A stretch of DNA of 64,000 nucleotides from CBFHSF01 sp965658445 (GTDB lineage: Bacteria; Bacteroidota; Bacteroidia; Flavobacteriales; Schleiferiaceae): assembly GCA_965658445.1 (NCBI GenBank), contig CBFHSF010000002.1, positions 62,001-126,000 on the forward strand, given 5' to 3'. The position numbers and the translations under genes were made by a program. Every line of letters begins with the position of its first letter. Within the stretch, counting starts at the first letter, position 1. The notes beneath the pieces are model-generated. The model did no database searches and was not told the DNA's origin. It saw only the letters and a list, made by a program, of their open reading frames with translations. This document shows positions 23,221-32,280 of the stretch, one piece after another.

Positions 23221-25536
23221 TTAGAAGCCCCAAGAAACGATTAAAGTGGGCATGATGGGCAACTGATTTACACGCTGGAAATCTACCCTGTCAAAATAGA
23301 AAATGTTCTCGCGATTGTAAACGTTGGTCGCTGCTACAGCCACCTCCAAGTTAGAGGTCTCAGAGAGATCCCACATCTTCTTAACCGTGATGTCCAAGCG
23401 GTGGTATGCAGGCAATCTACCCCCGTTCAATTCACCGTAATTAATGGCGAGCTGACCGTTCTCTGAAGTGTAGTCAAAGTCTAAGTTGGCATTACCCGAT
23501 GGATCTACAAATGTCATTTGAGGGTAGTAACCTTGCTGCTGGGTAAAGGGGAATCCCGATCCGTAGTTAAAACGAGCAGAAACCTCCCAATCCAACTTCT
23601 TACCCCACGAATAACTAGCAACCAAATTCACATTATGTCTTCTGTCAAAATGCGGTGAATACTCCTGAATACCATCGTCACGAGTCACTTTAGCATAGGA
23701 GTAAACCGCCCATAAATATAGATTTCTGGTGGTATATTTCAAGGTGAAGTCAATACCTCGCGCCAAACCCTCTTCTACAATGAAGTCCTTCTTGAGAATT
23801 TCGGGTTGATCCGCGTACACTTGATTGTCTTCGTACAGCTTGTTTCTATTGATATTGGTAATGGGGAAGAAGTATTTAACATACCCCTCAACATTTAAAG
23901 TCAGGTTTTCCAATAAATCGTACTCAAATCCCAAAACAGCGTGTTGAGATTTTTGAAGCCTCCCTTCCAAAGGTTCTCCCTTGTAGGTACTTGGCAAGTT
24001 AGTAGGTCCGGAGAGAAAACCGTAAAACAAGTTCACTACATCTCTATCACTGTTGGCCGCTACGAGGTTCTGGCTGTAATAACCTCCCGAAGCCTTGATT
24101 CTAAATACATCAGAGGCTGAAAACTTAATTCCCAATCTGGGTTCTAATGAAAATTCCCCCAAAGAGCCGTAGTAGTGACCTCTAAACCCAGGGTCAATTA
24201 CCCAACGGTTAGATACAAATCGATAGGTAACGTAACCGGCCATTTCTGTGGTAGATTCGGTTTGACGAATCTGAGTTCCCACTTCATTGGTCAACAACAA
24301 ATCGGTAGCGTATCCAATGGCTTCAAAACCGTATTTAATCTCATCGGCCTTTCTCACGAAATAGGTAAAGTCCAGTCCACCATTAAATCCGCTAATGCTT
24401 GATGTTCTGGGTTGTCCAGGAATTTCAGTACTGTTGATTTCGTAATTTGAAATGGCCAAATCCCCTTGAATCAACGTTGCAGAAGAAGGAGGAACTACTG
24501 AGAAGTCCAATCCATATCCGAAAGAATTCCATTCAATGGCTTTGTCAGAATCGAACTGAACACCGTCGTTAAATGAAAATCCATAAACATTGAACTTTGA
24601 CCCCGTTGAACTTTGGATGGTATACTTTCCAAAAATATCGGTGAAAGTAAAAGGAAGGCCGTCGTACTCTGTTTCGGCATAAGGGTACAGAACCTTACTG
24701 GTCTGGTCTAGATAAGAGTGTTTGGCGGAAACCAAGAAGGATTGGTTGGAAATCCCTTGAGAGTTCTTCTTTCCAATAGGACCTTCAAAAAGAAGTTTAG
24801 ACATGTAAGTTGAGGCAGTGACCTTTCCTGCAAAACGCTTGGTATTACCGGGGCGAGTTCTCACATCCATTACAGAAGAGGTTCTGGATCCGTACTCTGC
24901 ATTAAAACCCGCAGTGTAAACATCTGCAGACTGTAGAATATCCGTATCAAAAACAGAGAAGAAACCAATACTGTGGAAGGGATTGTAGATAATCATTCCA
25001 TCCAATAAAACCAGGTTTTGAATGGGTGCACCTCCTCTAATGTACAATTGTCCCCCTTGGTCACCGGTGGTCACAACACCGGGAATTACCTGGATGGCCT
25101 TTACCAAATCTGGATCCCCACCCACAGAAAACTGTGTAATGGTCTTGGCATCTAGCGTAGTTACAGAAGTCAAGACCTGAGTTTTTGCCTTAATCTTATC
25201 GGCAGAAATTACCACGTCATCAAGAATCTCTGAAGACTCCTTGAGGTAGTATTTTCCAGAAGTAATTCGTTGACTTTTAATTTCGATGGGGAACTCCTGC
25301 GTTTCAAACCCAACGAAAGAAATCACTGCGGTGTACTTACCTTCTGGGATTTCGTTGATTTGGAAGAAACCATTGAGGTCCGTTACCCCACCAACAGGGC
25401 GCTCTTTTAGAGAAATGTTTGCGTAAGGAATGGCACTTCCTGAGCTTTCTTCATATACAAAGCCCCTGAAAATTCCTTGAGCAGATGATAAAAAGACAGA
25501 AAAACCAAGAGTAAGAGTGAGGAGTAGGTTCTTCAT
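23221..25536 (-). CDS. TonB-dependent receptor with carboxypeptidase-regulatory-like N-terminus
   Basis: A 771-aa outer-membrane receptor. It has a signal peptide (MKNLLLTLTLGFSVFLSSAQ), a carboxypeptidase-D regulatory-like domain (about 21-105: GFVYEESSGSAIPYANISLK, GVTDLNGFFQINEIPEGKYT), a plug domain (about 125-230: VTTGDQGGQLYIRGGAPIQN, NLVLLDGMIIYNP) and a 22-strand-type barrel ending LIVSWGF. It lacks SusC-specific length and has no SusD partner beside it, so it is more likely for a siderophore, cofactor or peptide than for a polysaccharide. A strong -7 element precedes it. The ligand is not inferable. Confidence 0.93.
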   Translation of the reverse strand: MKNLLLTLTLGFSVFLSSAQGIFRGFVYEESSGSAIPYANISLKERPVGGVTDLNGFFQINEIPEGKYTAVISFVGFETQEFPIEIKSQRITSGKYYLKESSEILDDVVISADKIKAKTQVLTSVTTLDAKTITQFSVGGDPDLVKAIQVIPGVVTTGDQGGQLYIRGGAPIQNLVLLDGMIIYNPFHSIGFFSVFDTDILQSADVYTAGFNAEYGSRTSSVMDVRTRPGNTKRFAGKVTASTYMSKLLFEGPIGKKNSQGISNQSFLVSAKHSYLDQTSKVLYPYAETEYDGLPFTFTDIFGKYTIQSSTGSKFNVYGFSFNDGVQFDSDKAIEWNSFGYGLDFSVVPPSSATLIQGDLAISNYEINSTEIPGQPRTSSISGFNGGLDFTYFVRKADEIKYGFEAIGYATDLLLTNEVGTQIRQTESTTEMAGYVTYRFVSNRWVIDPGFRGHYYGSLGEFSLEPRLGIKFSASDVFRIKASGGYYSQNLVAANSDRDVVNLFYGFLSGPTNLPSTYKGEPLEGRLQKSQHAVLGFEYDLLENLTLNVEGYVKYFFPITNINRNKLYEDNQVYADQPEILKKDFIVEEGLARGIDFTLKYTTRNLYLWAVYSYAKVTRDDGIQEYSPHFDRRHNVNLVASYSWGKKLDWEVSARFNYGSGFPFTQQQGYYPQMTFVDPSGNANLDFDYTSENGQLAINYGELNGGRLPAYHRLDITVKKMWDLSETSNLEVAVAATNVYNRENIFYFDRVDFQRVNQLPIMPTLIVSWGF

Positions 25537-25556
25537 AATGTGTTTTTTGTGATGGT

Positions 25557-25564
25557 CAAATATA
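25557..25564 (-). promoter_or_regulatory. Candidate -7 element of the TonB-receptor gene
   Basis: TATATTTG on the minus strand (complement of CAAATATA) matches TAnnTTTG, 20 bp before the ATG. No clean -33 TTTG is seen at the usual spacing. Confidence 0.5.
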
Positions 25565-25620
25565 ACAAAAACTGCTTTGGAGCTGGGATAAAGAAGGATA
25601 GAGATGTTGATTTCAGATTT

Positions 25621-26625
25621 CTAGTACAAAATCTTAATGTGCAACTCTCTCATGAGCTCAGAACCCGAGACATCTCCGGAAGCTATTCCCTTTATTTTCC
25701 CGTCGTATTCACGTAAGTATTTCACGACTCTCAACGCCTTTCCCATAGAATAGTTCCGGGTTCCTAGCTGATAATCTTTGACAAAATAGGGATTGACACC
25801 TATGAGCTTCGGAATTCCTGAAGGATCGATGCCTTTGGAACCGTGAATCATCAAGACTTTAGAAAAGTAATTAAACAAGATTCCCAATGTCAAAACCGGA
25901 GGATTGTCCTTGGGGTTTCTTTCAAAGTATTTCAAAATGGTGAAGACTTTAGGACCGTCTTTGTGAGCAATGGCGGTTATGAGTTCAAAGTTGTTGTACT
26001 CTTTGCTGATCCCAATATTCTCTTCAATGACATCGGGGGTAATCTCCGTTCCAGGTTGGAGCAACCCAAATAGCTTGTCCAATTCATTGTTGAGTCGAGC
26101 CAAATCACTTCCTACCTGGTTGGCAAGTAACGCAGAACTTCGATTGGAAATCAAAAATCCACGGCTCTTAACACGGGATTCAATCCAGCTGGGCACTTGA
26201 TTGTCATAGAGTTTTTTAGACTCCAACATGACGTGATTCTTTGCCAATAGCTTGCCCACCTTCTTGCGCTTGTCCAAGTTTTTATACTTGTGCGCAAAGA
26301 CCAAGATGGTAGTAGGAGATGGATTTTCTAAATACCCCTCCAAGGCGTCAAAAGAACGTATTTGTTGTGCTTCTTTGACAATGACTACGTGATAGGGAGC
26401 CATCATGGGATAGCGTTTGGCCTCCGATATTATGGTCACCATATCCGTGTCCTTTCCGTATAAAACCGTTTGGTTAAAACCCTTTTCTGCTTCATCCAAA
26501 ACCGTGTGCTCAATGGCATCCACAACCTGATCGATAAAAAAGGCCTCCTCCCCCATCAAAAAGTAGATGGGTCGGTACGTCTTGTTCTTTATTTCTGAAA
26601 GTATGCTGTCAAAGCTGTGTGCCAT
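25621..26625 (-). CDS. holA: DNA polymerase III subunit delta
   Basis: A 334-aa clamp-loader subunit that opens the sliding clamp. The N-terminus has the HolA pattern (RPIYFLMGEEAFFIDQVVDA), then GKDTDMVTIISEAKRYPMMA, HVVIVKEAQQIRSFDALEGY and KRKKVGKLLAKNHVMLESKK. The C-terminal collar includes ARLNNELDKLFGLL and FTILKYFERNPKDNPPVLTL. One base separates its ATG from the yjjG stop, so it is the last gene of the radC-holA run. Confidence 0.95.
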   Translation of the reverse strand: MAHSFDSILSEIKNKTYRPIYFLMGEEAFFIDQVVDAIEHTVLDEAEKGFNQTVLYGKDTDMVTIISEAKRYPMMAPYHVVIVKEAQQIRSFDALEGYLENPSPTTILVFAHKYKNLDKRKKVGKLLAKNHVMLESKKLYDNQVPSWIESRVKSRGFLISNRSSALLANQVGSDLARLNNELDKLFGLLQPGTEITPDVIEENIGISKEYNNFELITAIAHKDGPKVFTILKYFERNPKDNPPVLTLGILFNYFSKVLMIHGSKGIDPSGIPKLIGVNPYFVKDYQLGTRNYSMGKALRVVKYLREYDGKIKGIASGDVSGSELMRELHIKILY

Positions 26626-26626
26626 G

Positions 26627-27319
26627 CTACAAAAAACTTAAAAGTTCCCCTAAATCGGAAATTTCATGCGTAGGTTTTTTGTGGACAGGTAAATTCTTGG
26701 GGTTGAAGTACACCGCATCCATTCCTACCTTCATCGCACCGTAAACATCCACTTCTAAATGGTCACCTATCATCAAGGACTCCTTTCTCTTGGCACCGGC
26801 TGCAACCATGGCCTGGGAAAAAATCTTGGGATGTGGCTTTTGAACCCCTATCCCATCCGAAGTAATCAATTCCTTAATGTAGGGATGGAGTCCTGTGGTT
26901 TTTAATTTAATCTGCTGAATCTCACTAAACCCATTGGTAATGATGTGAATGGCGTATTGATCGGAAAGAGATTCCAAGACCGTTTTGGCATTTGGCATTA
27001 AATGGCCCTTTGTGGGGGATGTATTTACGTAATCGCGGTCCAGATCAGACACCAATTGATCGTCATTAATTTCATAATCTGCCAGCGTCTTTGAAAATCT
27101 CAGAGTGCGCAAATTGGCCTTACTCACTTCGCCCTTTCGATACAAATCCCACAGCTCATCATTGTGAATTCGATACTGACACCGAAAAGCTTCTACATCC
27201 GGAATTCCTCTATTGAGAAGGTTGTGGTGTTCGTACAACTCACCGAGTGCTTCGCTACTATTCTTTTCAAAATCCCAAAGTGTGTGATCCAAATCAAAAA
27301 AGAGATGACGGTACTTCAT
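26627..27319 (-). CDS. yjjG: YjjG-family HAD nucleotidase
   Basis: A 230-aa HAD phosphatase. Motif I is FFDLDHTLWDF near residue 10, motif II IHIITNGFSEIQQIKLKTTG, motif III around GVQKPHPKIF and motif IV MIGDHLEVDVYGAMKVGMDA. YjjG enzymes dephosphorylate (mostly non-canonical) pyrimidine nucleotides in the cytosol. It lies between the FemAB-like gene (5 bp) and holA (1 bp), consistent with one transcript. Confidence 0.92.
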   Translation of the reverse strand: MKYRHLFFDLDHTLWDFEKNSSEALGELYEHHNLLNRGIPDVEAFRCQYRIHNDELWDLYRKGEVSKANLRTLRFSKTLADYEINDDQLVSDLDRDYVNTSPTKGHLMPNAKTVLESLSDQYAIHIITNGFSEIQQIKLKTTGLHPYIKELITSDGIGVQKPHPKIFSQAMVAAGAKRKESLMIGDHLEVDVYGAMKVGMDAVYFNPKNLPVHKKPTHEISDLGELLSFL

Positions 27320-27324
27320 AGCCT

Positions 27325-28233
27325 TTACCTCTTTAAAAATTTCAAGAATCCTGGAAGTCTATTGATCACAACGTGCTGATAGTTTTCTTCATACGCGCCA
27401 AATCCTCGATAAAAATCAGACAGACCTGGAAGGTTACTCCCTTCAAAATCGAAGAGAACCCCTGTCTCTGCATTGAGCGTAAGACATTGATGAATCAACC
27501 ATGACATAGCACCTACTTCCTTTCCATAGTCGTTGTTTCCAGAAAACAAAAAGATCTTTCGCCCTTTGTGAACGGCTAAAAAGAATCCCGCAACTACCGT
27601 ATTGGTCTCATCGGTTGCCGCCCAAACTTCTCCCTTGTTCTTGTGAAGCATCACATACATCAATTGCTTCATAACAGGAAAAAAGTCCGAACGCAAATTG
27701 AGCTTTGGCGCCTGATTTTGCTCAAACAAACGAATAATAGGATCTACCGAACCGGCGGTAAATACTTGCAGGCCTGCCTTTTCTCCCTTTTTAATATTTC
27801 TCTTTGTGCGCTGGTTGTACCCCTTGTATATTTCTTCAGAAGTACCCTTTAAAGAAAGCACCAAATTAGTCTGTTCCACTGCCTCACGTGCGGGTGAGAC
27901 ACTGTTATAGGCGTTGAGAAAAACATCTGCAAACCAAAATTTCTTGGGTACGGCATCTAAAAAATTGCGAGTTAGCTCCTCTCCAATGTGGAAAGAAGCA
28001 AAAATCCCAGCCTGCTGAACCCCAGGTGGTCTAAAGGCATACTGAACTCCATATTTCTTATCGTACGAAATAGGCATTACTGCCTCGTAATCGTTGAGCA
28101 CAAGACCTCCCCAAAACGGAGAAGATATATCCAAATACCAATGAAGGGCATAGGGCATTTCCGCGGGAGACCGCATAACGCAAGCATCCCATTTTTCGGC
28201 ATCTATATCCGCACTCTCTTTATAGGAAATCAT
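27325..28233 (-). CDS. FemAB/GNAT-like acyltransferase (peptidoglycan or glycan acylation type)
   Basis: A 302-aa protein with a two-lobed acyltransferase pattern. The N-terminal lobe includes KWDACVMRSPAEMPYALHWY and VMPISYDKKYGVQYAFRPPG. The C-terminal lobe includes YKGYNQRTKRNIKKGEKAGL, GEVWAATDETNTVVAGFFLA, GAMSWLIHQCLTLNAETGVL and FDFEGSNLPGLSDFYRGFGA, typical of FemAB-like GNATs that transfer aminoacyl or acyl groups to envelope precursors. The ATG complementary to 28231-28233 is chosen because it avoids overlap with the upstream deacetylase gene (13-bp gap). Context with wecB and a polysaccharide deacetylase favours a surface-glycan role; the donor is unknown. Confidence 0.77.
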   Translation of the reverse strand: MISYKESADIDAEKWDACVMRSPAEMPYALHWYLDISSPFWGGLVLNDYEAVMPISYDKKYGVQYAFRPPGVQQAGIFASFHIGEELTRNFLDAVPKKFWFADVFLNAYNSVSPAREAVEQTNLVLSLKGTSEEIYKGYNQRTKRNIKKGEKAGLQVFTAGSVDPIIRLFEQNQAPKLNLRSDFFPVMKQLMYVMLHKNKGEVWAATDETNTVVAGFFLAVHKGRKIFLFSGNNDYGKEVGAMSWLIHQCLTLNAETGVLFDFEGSNLPGLSDFYRGFGAYEENYQHVVINRLPGFLKFLKR

Positions 28234-28246
28234 AGGGTGGGTTACT

Positions 28247-29569
28247 TTATTCCTGGGGGTTTTCACTCTTGGCGTAAGAAATCATTTTTCTGTACAGACC
28301 GGTCCAACCCTTCCATTCGGGCTCTTCTTCGCTAAATATTCTATTGTGCCAAACAGAAACGAACATTCCGTCCACTGCTTTAACTGCGTCAATTTGGGTT
28401 TTTATCAATGGCCACGCCTTTGACACAGGAGTCTGTTTGTGATACATAAGGGCGCCCTCCATAACTTGAAAGGGAAATACCTTTAGAGGTCTTTTGACCT
28501 CCATTTCTAAATCATAGAAATCAAAGGGGTGTGCGATTCCGGCTCTAAAGCCTAACTCGCTGGCATATCCCATGGAATAATCTTCTCGTATTCCAAACTT
28601 CATCAAATTTCTATACGTCGAAGGGAATCGCAACATTAAAAAATGTTGACGACTGCGACGTACGGGCACGTTTAAAACATGCTCCAAACCCTTTATTTCC
28701 TTTTCTAGAGTGGCTTCATTTTGATTGCTCTTATAGCTAGGGTGAATTCCCACCGGAGCAAAATCATTAATTCCCTTAACGGCAGCATGCATAGAATGGG
28801 AATAAAATGGGACGTTTCTATCAAACTGTCCAAAAGAAGAGAACAGCATAAAATACTGGCAGTCAAACCCTAATTCCTCTATCAACTGTGCTTGTAGATC
28901 TAAGGTATCGTAGGGGTCTTTTTCTATGGATAAAATGGTCAGCAATCGATGCCATGCATTTCTAAAACTCAAACTAGATAAATCCTTTAGGAAACCTCCA
29001 ATGGTTCTAAAACCACCTTTACTCCTATAGGCGTAGAGGTTATCAATATCTATTGTGGACTTAAAGGAAAACGCGGGCGGATTGAACTCTATTTCTGGAT
29101 AGACCGCTAACATTTTGTTCTTAACCATTCGGGCCCACAAATTGACTACGGGGATCTCCAAAAAACCCTCTTTATAAGCCAAACTTTCTGAAGGCGGGAA
29201 TCTTCCGTGCTCGTCGGGGATGTACGGGAGGTATTCCTCATAGCGAGTCACCAAATAAAAGGCTGCAGAAAAGGGATCAAATGGCAAGACAGAATTACCT
29301 TGTGTACTGAAGAAAATAGGAACACCTTCGTACTTCTCTACATAGATCTCTTGCTCAAAAATATCGGACTCCAACAAAAGGTCACTAGGAATAATGGTCA
29401 CCCCTCGGTTTACCCTGCGTTTGCTGTAGTTTAAGATATTAGCAGAAGTGTCTTCAAAGATGCTTTCATCGGTAGTTAAGGTCACTTGTGTGCCCAACAC
29501 ATCGACAAAAATCAGAGAAAATATATACTTAATTCTCGGAGTAATTTTTTCCGTAAAGACTGTAATCAT
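28247..29569 (-). CDS. Polysaccharide deacetylase-family protein with N-terminal DUF7033-like domain
   Basis: A 440-aa protein. Residues about 1-120 form an accessory domain (FDPFSAAFYLVTRYEEYLPY) usual for this Bacteroidetes family. The rest is a NodB-like deacetylase with metal-site elements: FKSTIDIDNLYAYR (DxD-like) and FAPVGIHPSYKSN (HPSY in place of the usual HTxxH). FRAGIAHPFDFYDLEMEVKR and QVMEGALMYHK follow. There is no signal peptide, so it would act in the cytosol on a sugar or lipid-linked precursor, as other enzymes of this subgroup are thought to do. It sits between a 140-aa orphan and the FemAB-like gene, downstream of wecB. Confidence 0.85.
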   Translation of the reverse strand: MITVFTEKITPRIKYIFSLIFVDVLGTQVTLTTDESIFEDTSANILNYSKRRVNRGVTIIPSDLLLESDIFEQEIYVEKYEGVPIFFSTQGNSVLPFDPFSAAFYLVTRYEEYLPYIPDEHGRFPPSESLAYKEGFLEIPVVNLWARMVKNKMLAVYPEIEFNPPAFSFKSTIDIDNLYAYRSKGGFRTIGGFLKDLSSLSFRNAWHRLLTILSIEKDPYDTLDLQAQLIEELGFDCQYFMLFSSFGQFDRNVPFYSHSMHAAVKGINDFAPVGIHPSYKSNQNEATLEKEIKGLEHVLNVPVRRSRQHFLMLRFPSTYRNLMKFGIREDYSMGYASELGFRAGIAHPFDFYDLEMEVKRPLKVFPFQVMEGALMYHKQTPVSKAWPLIKTQIDAVKAVDGMFVSVWHNRIFSEEEPEWKGWTGLYRKMISYAKSENPQE

Positions 29570-29597
29570 AGGCGTATTGTGACTCTAAAGATACAAA

Positions 29598-30020
29598 TTA
29601 GGACGTCTGATTACACGAGAAAAAATACAGGTTATAAACCAATCGGGCCGTTCTTTCCACATCGGGAATTCTTTGCTTCAACTGTGGAGCGGGATGCTCA
29701 ATGAACAAGCAGCCCTTGGTCTTCGAAGACTCAAAAAAATAACGCTGTTGCCAGGTAACTTCTCGTTGTAGTTCCTCTTTAGAAAGTTTTGGAATCTCCT
29801 TCCAAACGTCCGAATTGGGCATTGTAGTATTTTCTGAAGGGTCATAGGAAAGCTCAGGAATTCCCTCCCAATCTCTGGAATCATCGTTTTTTAAAAGCCA
29901 AGCCCTTCCCTCTCTACTGGCCTTAATCCAGACAGATGGGTCAATCCTTTGGGAATATGCAGAGAAGAAAAGTTTCTTGTTGAGTTCAGAAAACCACCAA
30001 GCAAAGGAGGACTCCCTCAT
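29598..30020 (-). CDS. Unrecognised 140-aa protein coupled to wecB
   Basis: No family is recognised. The protein is soluble, without signal or TM, rich in Trp and aromatic residues (SFAWWFSELNKKLFFSAYSQ, TWQQRYFFESSKTKGCLFIE), and ends FFSCNQTS. Its ATG overlaps the wecB stop in a TAATG arrangement, a strong sign of translational coupling and a real gene. The tail (IPDVERTARLVYNLYFFSC) could be helical. Because it lies between wecB and a polysaccharide deacetylase, it may assist the same glycan pathway. Confidence 0.7.
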   Translation of the reverse strand: MRESSFAWWFSELNKKLFFSAYSQRIDPSVWIKASREGRAWLLKNDDSRDWEGIPELSYDPSENTTMPNSDVWKEIPKLSKEELQREVTWQQRYFFESSKTKGCLFIEHPAPQLKQRIPDVERTARLVYNLYFFSCNQTS

Positions 30021-31087
30021 TACAGATCTTTTAGAATATCAATGATTTTCGTTGCGGTCTCACCGTTGCCGTAACAAAGAGGAGGCTCTCCGTTGGGAGC
30101 AAGGTTTTCATAGGCCTTTTTCATAATTGCATACTCACCTTGTGTAAGGGCGCCCCATCCGGCTTCAACAATTTCTGTCCACTCCGTGGTATCCCGCAAA
30201 ATCATCACAGGTGTTTTCAAAAAAAAGGATTCTTTTTGAAGTCCTCCAGAATCCGTAAACACCCAATCAGAATTTTTGATTTGATACAAGGTCTCTTCGT
30301 AGCTAATGGGTTCGGAAAAATCAATCTCCGTCCACCTACTTAGATCTAATCCATAGTCTGCCAACGCCTTATGAGTTCTGGGATGCACCGGAAAAAACAC
30401 CTTCTTACCATTCTCCTTTGCCAGCCTATTGACGTTGTCGAGAATGGAAGTCAATTTTTCTTTCGAATCCGTATTTCCCGGTCTGTGCAATGTCATAAAC
30501 CATTCGGTACCTCTAGCCTTCCCTTTGGCATTAGGAGCTACTTGAAGGAGAACATCATGCATGATATCACCTACCTCAAAAACTTTGGCATTGGGCTTTA
30601 TGGCCCCTTTGTGAAGTCCTACAACCGCTTCCTTTGATGGAGCAAACAAAACATCAGAAACAGAATCCACCCATATTCTATTGACCTCCTCTGGCATGGA
30701 GTAGTCTCCTGATCGCAACCCAGCTTCTATGTGTACCAAAGTGCAATGAGTCCTGGTGGCTGCGAGACCTCCCGCTAGAGTGGTATTCGTATCACCAAAA
30801 ACGATGACTTGCTTAATCTTCTCGGACTGGATGATGGAAATTAATTCGTCCACCATAAATCCCAGCTGCGCTCCTACAGAACTCTTTTCAGAATCGAGAT
30901 GATAATCCGGTTTGGGAAGATTAAGACCATCAAAAAAGAGTTTAGAAAGCGAGGGGTCATAGTGTTGACCACTGTGCACAAAAACCAGTTGATCCTTGGA
31001 CAGGGCACTATGCCCCCAAGCTTTCAACAAAGGTTGTGCTTTGATAAACTGTGGTCTAGCCCCCACCAGAAGTAAGGTTTTCTGCAT
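30020..31087 (-). CDS. wecB: UDP-N-acetylglucosamine 2-epimerase (non-hydrolysing)
   Basis: A 355-aa GT-B-fold epimerase that interconverts UDP-GlcNAc and UDP-ManNAc for surface polysaccharides. Family signatures: LLVGARPQFIKAQPLLKAWG, VFVHSGQHYDPSLSKLFFDG, VIVFGDTNTTLAGGLAATRT, VHIEAGLRSGDYSMPEEVNR, TLHRPGNTDSKEKL and VFTDSGGLQKESFFLKTPVM. A ManNAc dehydrogenase (wecC) is not adjacent. It starts 17 bp after radC and is coupled to the next gene by a TAATG overlap. Confidence 0.95.
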   Translation of the reverse strand: MQKTLLLVGARPQFIKAQPLLKAWGHSALSKDQLVFVHSGQHYDPSLSKLFFDGLNLPKPDYHLDSEKSSVGAQLGFMVDELISIIQSEKIKQVIVFGDTNTTLAGGLAATRTHCTLVHIEAGLRSGDYSMPEEVNRIWVDSVSDVLFAPSKEAVVGLHKGAIKPNAKVFEVGDIMHDVLLQVAPNAKGKARGTEWFMTLHRPGNTDSKEKLTSILDNVNRLAKENGKKVFFPVHPRTHKALADYGLDLSRWTEIDFSEPISYEETLYQIKNSDWVFTDSGGLQKESFFLKTPVMILRDTTEWTEIVEAGWGALTQGEYAIMKKAYENLAPNGEPPLCYGNGETATKIIDILKDL

Positions 31088-31104
31088 GGGTTAAAACTAC
31101 AAAA

Positions 31105-31791
31105 TCAATGCATCAATCCTTCATCCGCAAAACTAAAATATCCTTTATCGGTCAAGATTAAGTGATCCAAGACCGATACATCGAGAATTTCTCCGGCTGA
31201 TCGCGCTTTGTTAGTAAGAGACAGATCAGCGGATGAAGGCTTGAGGCGACCCGACGGATGGTTGTGCGCCAACAAAATCGCAGTAGATCGATGCTCCAAA
31301 GCCCTTGCAAAAATCAATCGAATATCCGCCACCGTTCCGGTCAATCCCCCCTTAGAAAGACATTCCACAGACTGAATCGCATGAGACTGTGATAAAAACA
31401 CTACCCAGAATTCCTCATGAGACAGATGAGCAAGACTTGACTTCAATCGTGTGTATCCATCATGAGAAGAGGATATGACCTCGGGAGTGGCCCCATCGGT
31501 TTCTTGGTTCATCCTACGACCTAACTCTAATGCAGCTCTAACAATAGCTGCTTTTACAGGACCAATGCCTTCAACCTTCTGGAGGACTCCTGAACCCAAC
31601 TGGGCCATTTTAAAAAGTTTGTAATCTGAGCGATGTAACAACTTTTGAGCCACCTGAAGAGCCGACTGGTCCTTTGAACCACTGCCTAAAATTATAGACA
31701 GCAATTCTGAATTTGACAAACTGTGTAAACCATGGGCCATCAATTTCTCCCTCGGCCTATCCTCAATCGCAACGTGTGAAAAAATGGGCAT
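31105..31791 (-). CDS. radC: RadC-family JAB/MPN protein
   Basis: A 228-aa protein with an N-terminal helix-hairpin-helix region (LQKVEGIGPVKAAIVRAALE) and a C-terminal JAMM metalloprotease-like domain whose zinc motif is intact (LLAHNHPSGRLKPSSADLSL: HxHx7SxxD). The historical name RadC refers to DNA repair, but the biochemical role of the family remains unclear. It heads a tightly packed seven-gene run ending in holA. Upstream, 31839-31865 holds short direct and inverted repeats. Confidence 0.93.
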   Translation of the reverse strand: MPIFSHVAIEDRPREKLMAHGLHSLSNSELLSIILGSGSKDQSALQVAQKLLHRSDYKLFKMAQLGSGVLQKVEGIGPVKAAIVRAALELGRRMNQETDGATPEVISSSHDGYTRLKSSLAHLSHEEFWVVFLSQSHAIQSVECLSKGGLTGTVADIRLIFARALEHRSTAILLAHNHPSGRLKPSSADLSLTNKARSAGEILDVSVLDHLILTDKGYFSFADEGLMH

Positions 31792-31908
31792 TTAAATTTT
31801 TTGGCAATATACCGTGGGACCACCGATTGAGGAGGCAAGTAAACGCCTCTTACCGTTTGTAAACGATTAGTGAGTTTTAAAATGGTAATGGAAGAAATTA
31901 TTGGGCAT

Positions 31909-31935
31909 AAAAAAAGCCCCACATCTGTGAGGCTT
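31909..31935 (-). terminator. Intrinsic terminator of rpsT
   Basis: On the plus strand A7 then GCCCCACA, loop TC, TGTGAGGCTT. On the minus strand this is a 10-bp stem (one mismatch) followed by a T7 tract, about 35 bp after the rpsT stop. It separates rpsT from radC. Confidence 0.88.
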
Positions 31936-31969
31936 TCCAATATTGTAACTGAAGAGTTTCAGTGAATGC

Positions 31970-32221
31970 TTACAGGCTATTCACGTATCTCGTTAGTTTT
32001 GACTTAAGGTTAGACGCTTTGTTCTTGTGGATGATGTTGCGCTTAGCCAACTTATCCAACATAGCGATAACTGTAGGAAGCTTAGCTCCTGCGTCTTTCT
32101 TGTCAGTGTTTTCACGAAGACGAGCCACGGCGTTACGTGTTGTCTTGTGGTAGTATTTGTTGTGTACGCGACGTTTCTCTGATTGACGAATGCGTTTTAA
32201 TGCTGATTTGTGATTTGCCAT
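31970..32221 (-). CDS. rpsT: 30S ribosomal protein S20
   Basis: An 83-aa highly basic primary rRNA-binding protein. It begins MANHKSALKRIRQSEKRRVH and continues NKYYHKTTRNAVARLRE, the standard S20 pattern, with length normal for the family. A tRNA-Glu lies 59 bp upstream on the same strand and shares a near-consensus promoter, so tRNA and S20 mRNA may be one transcript. A strong terminator follows. Confidence 0.98.
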   Translation of the reverse strand: MANHKSALKRIRQSEKRRVHNKYYHKTTRNAVARLRENTDKKDAGAKLPTVIAMLDKLAKRNIIHKNKASNLKSKLTRYVNSL

Positions 32222-32280
32222 AGTGCGTTACTTAGCGGAATCCATAGTCTTTAGTGCTTGGCTTCCAATTCAAAATCTTG

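Noticed and set aside
23205..23225. Terminator after the TonB-receptor gene
   Set aside because: The AAAG...CTTT pairing is only four base pairs with a poor loop and weak T-run.
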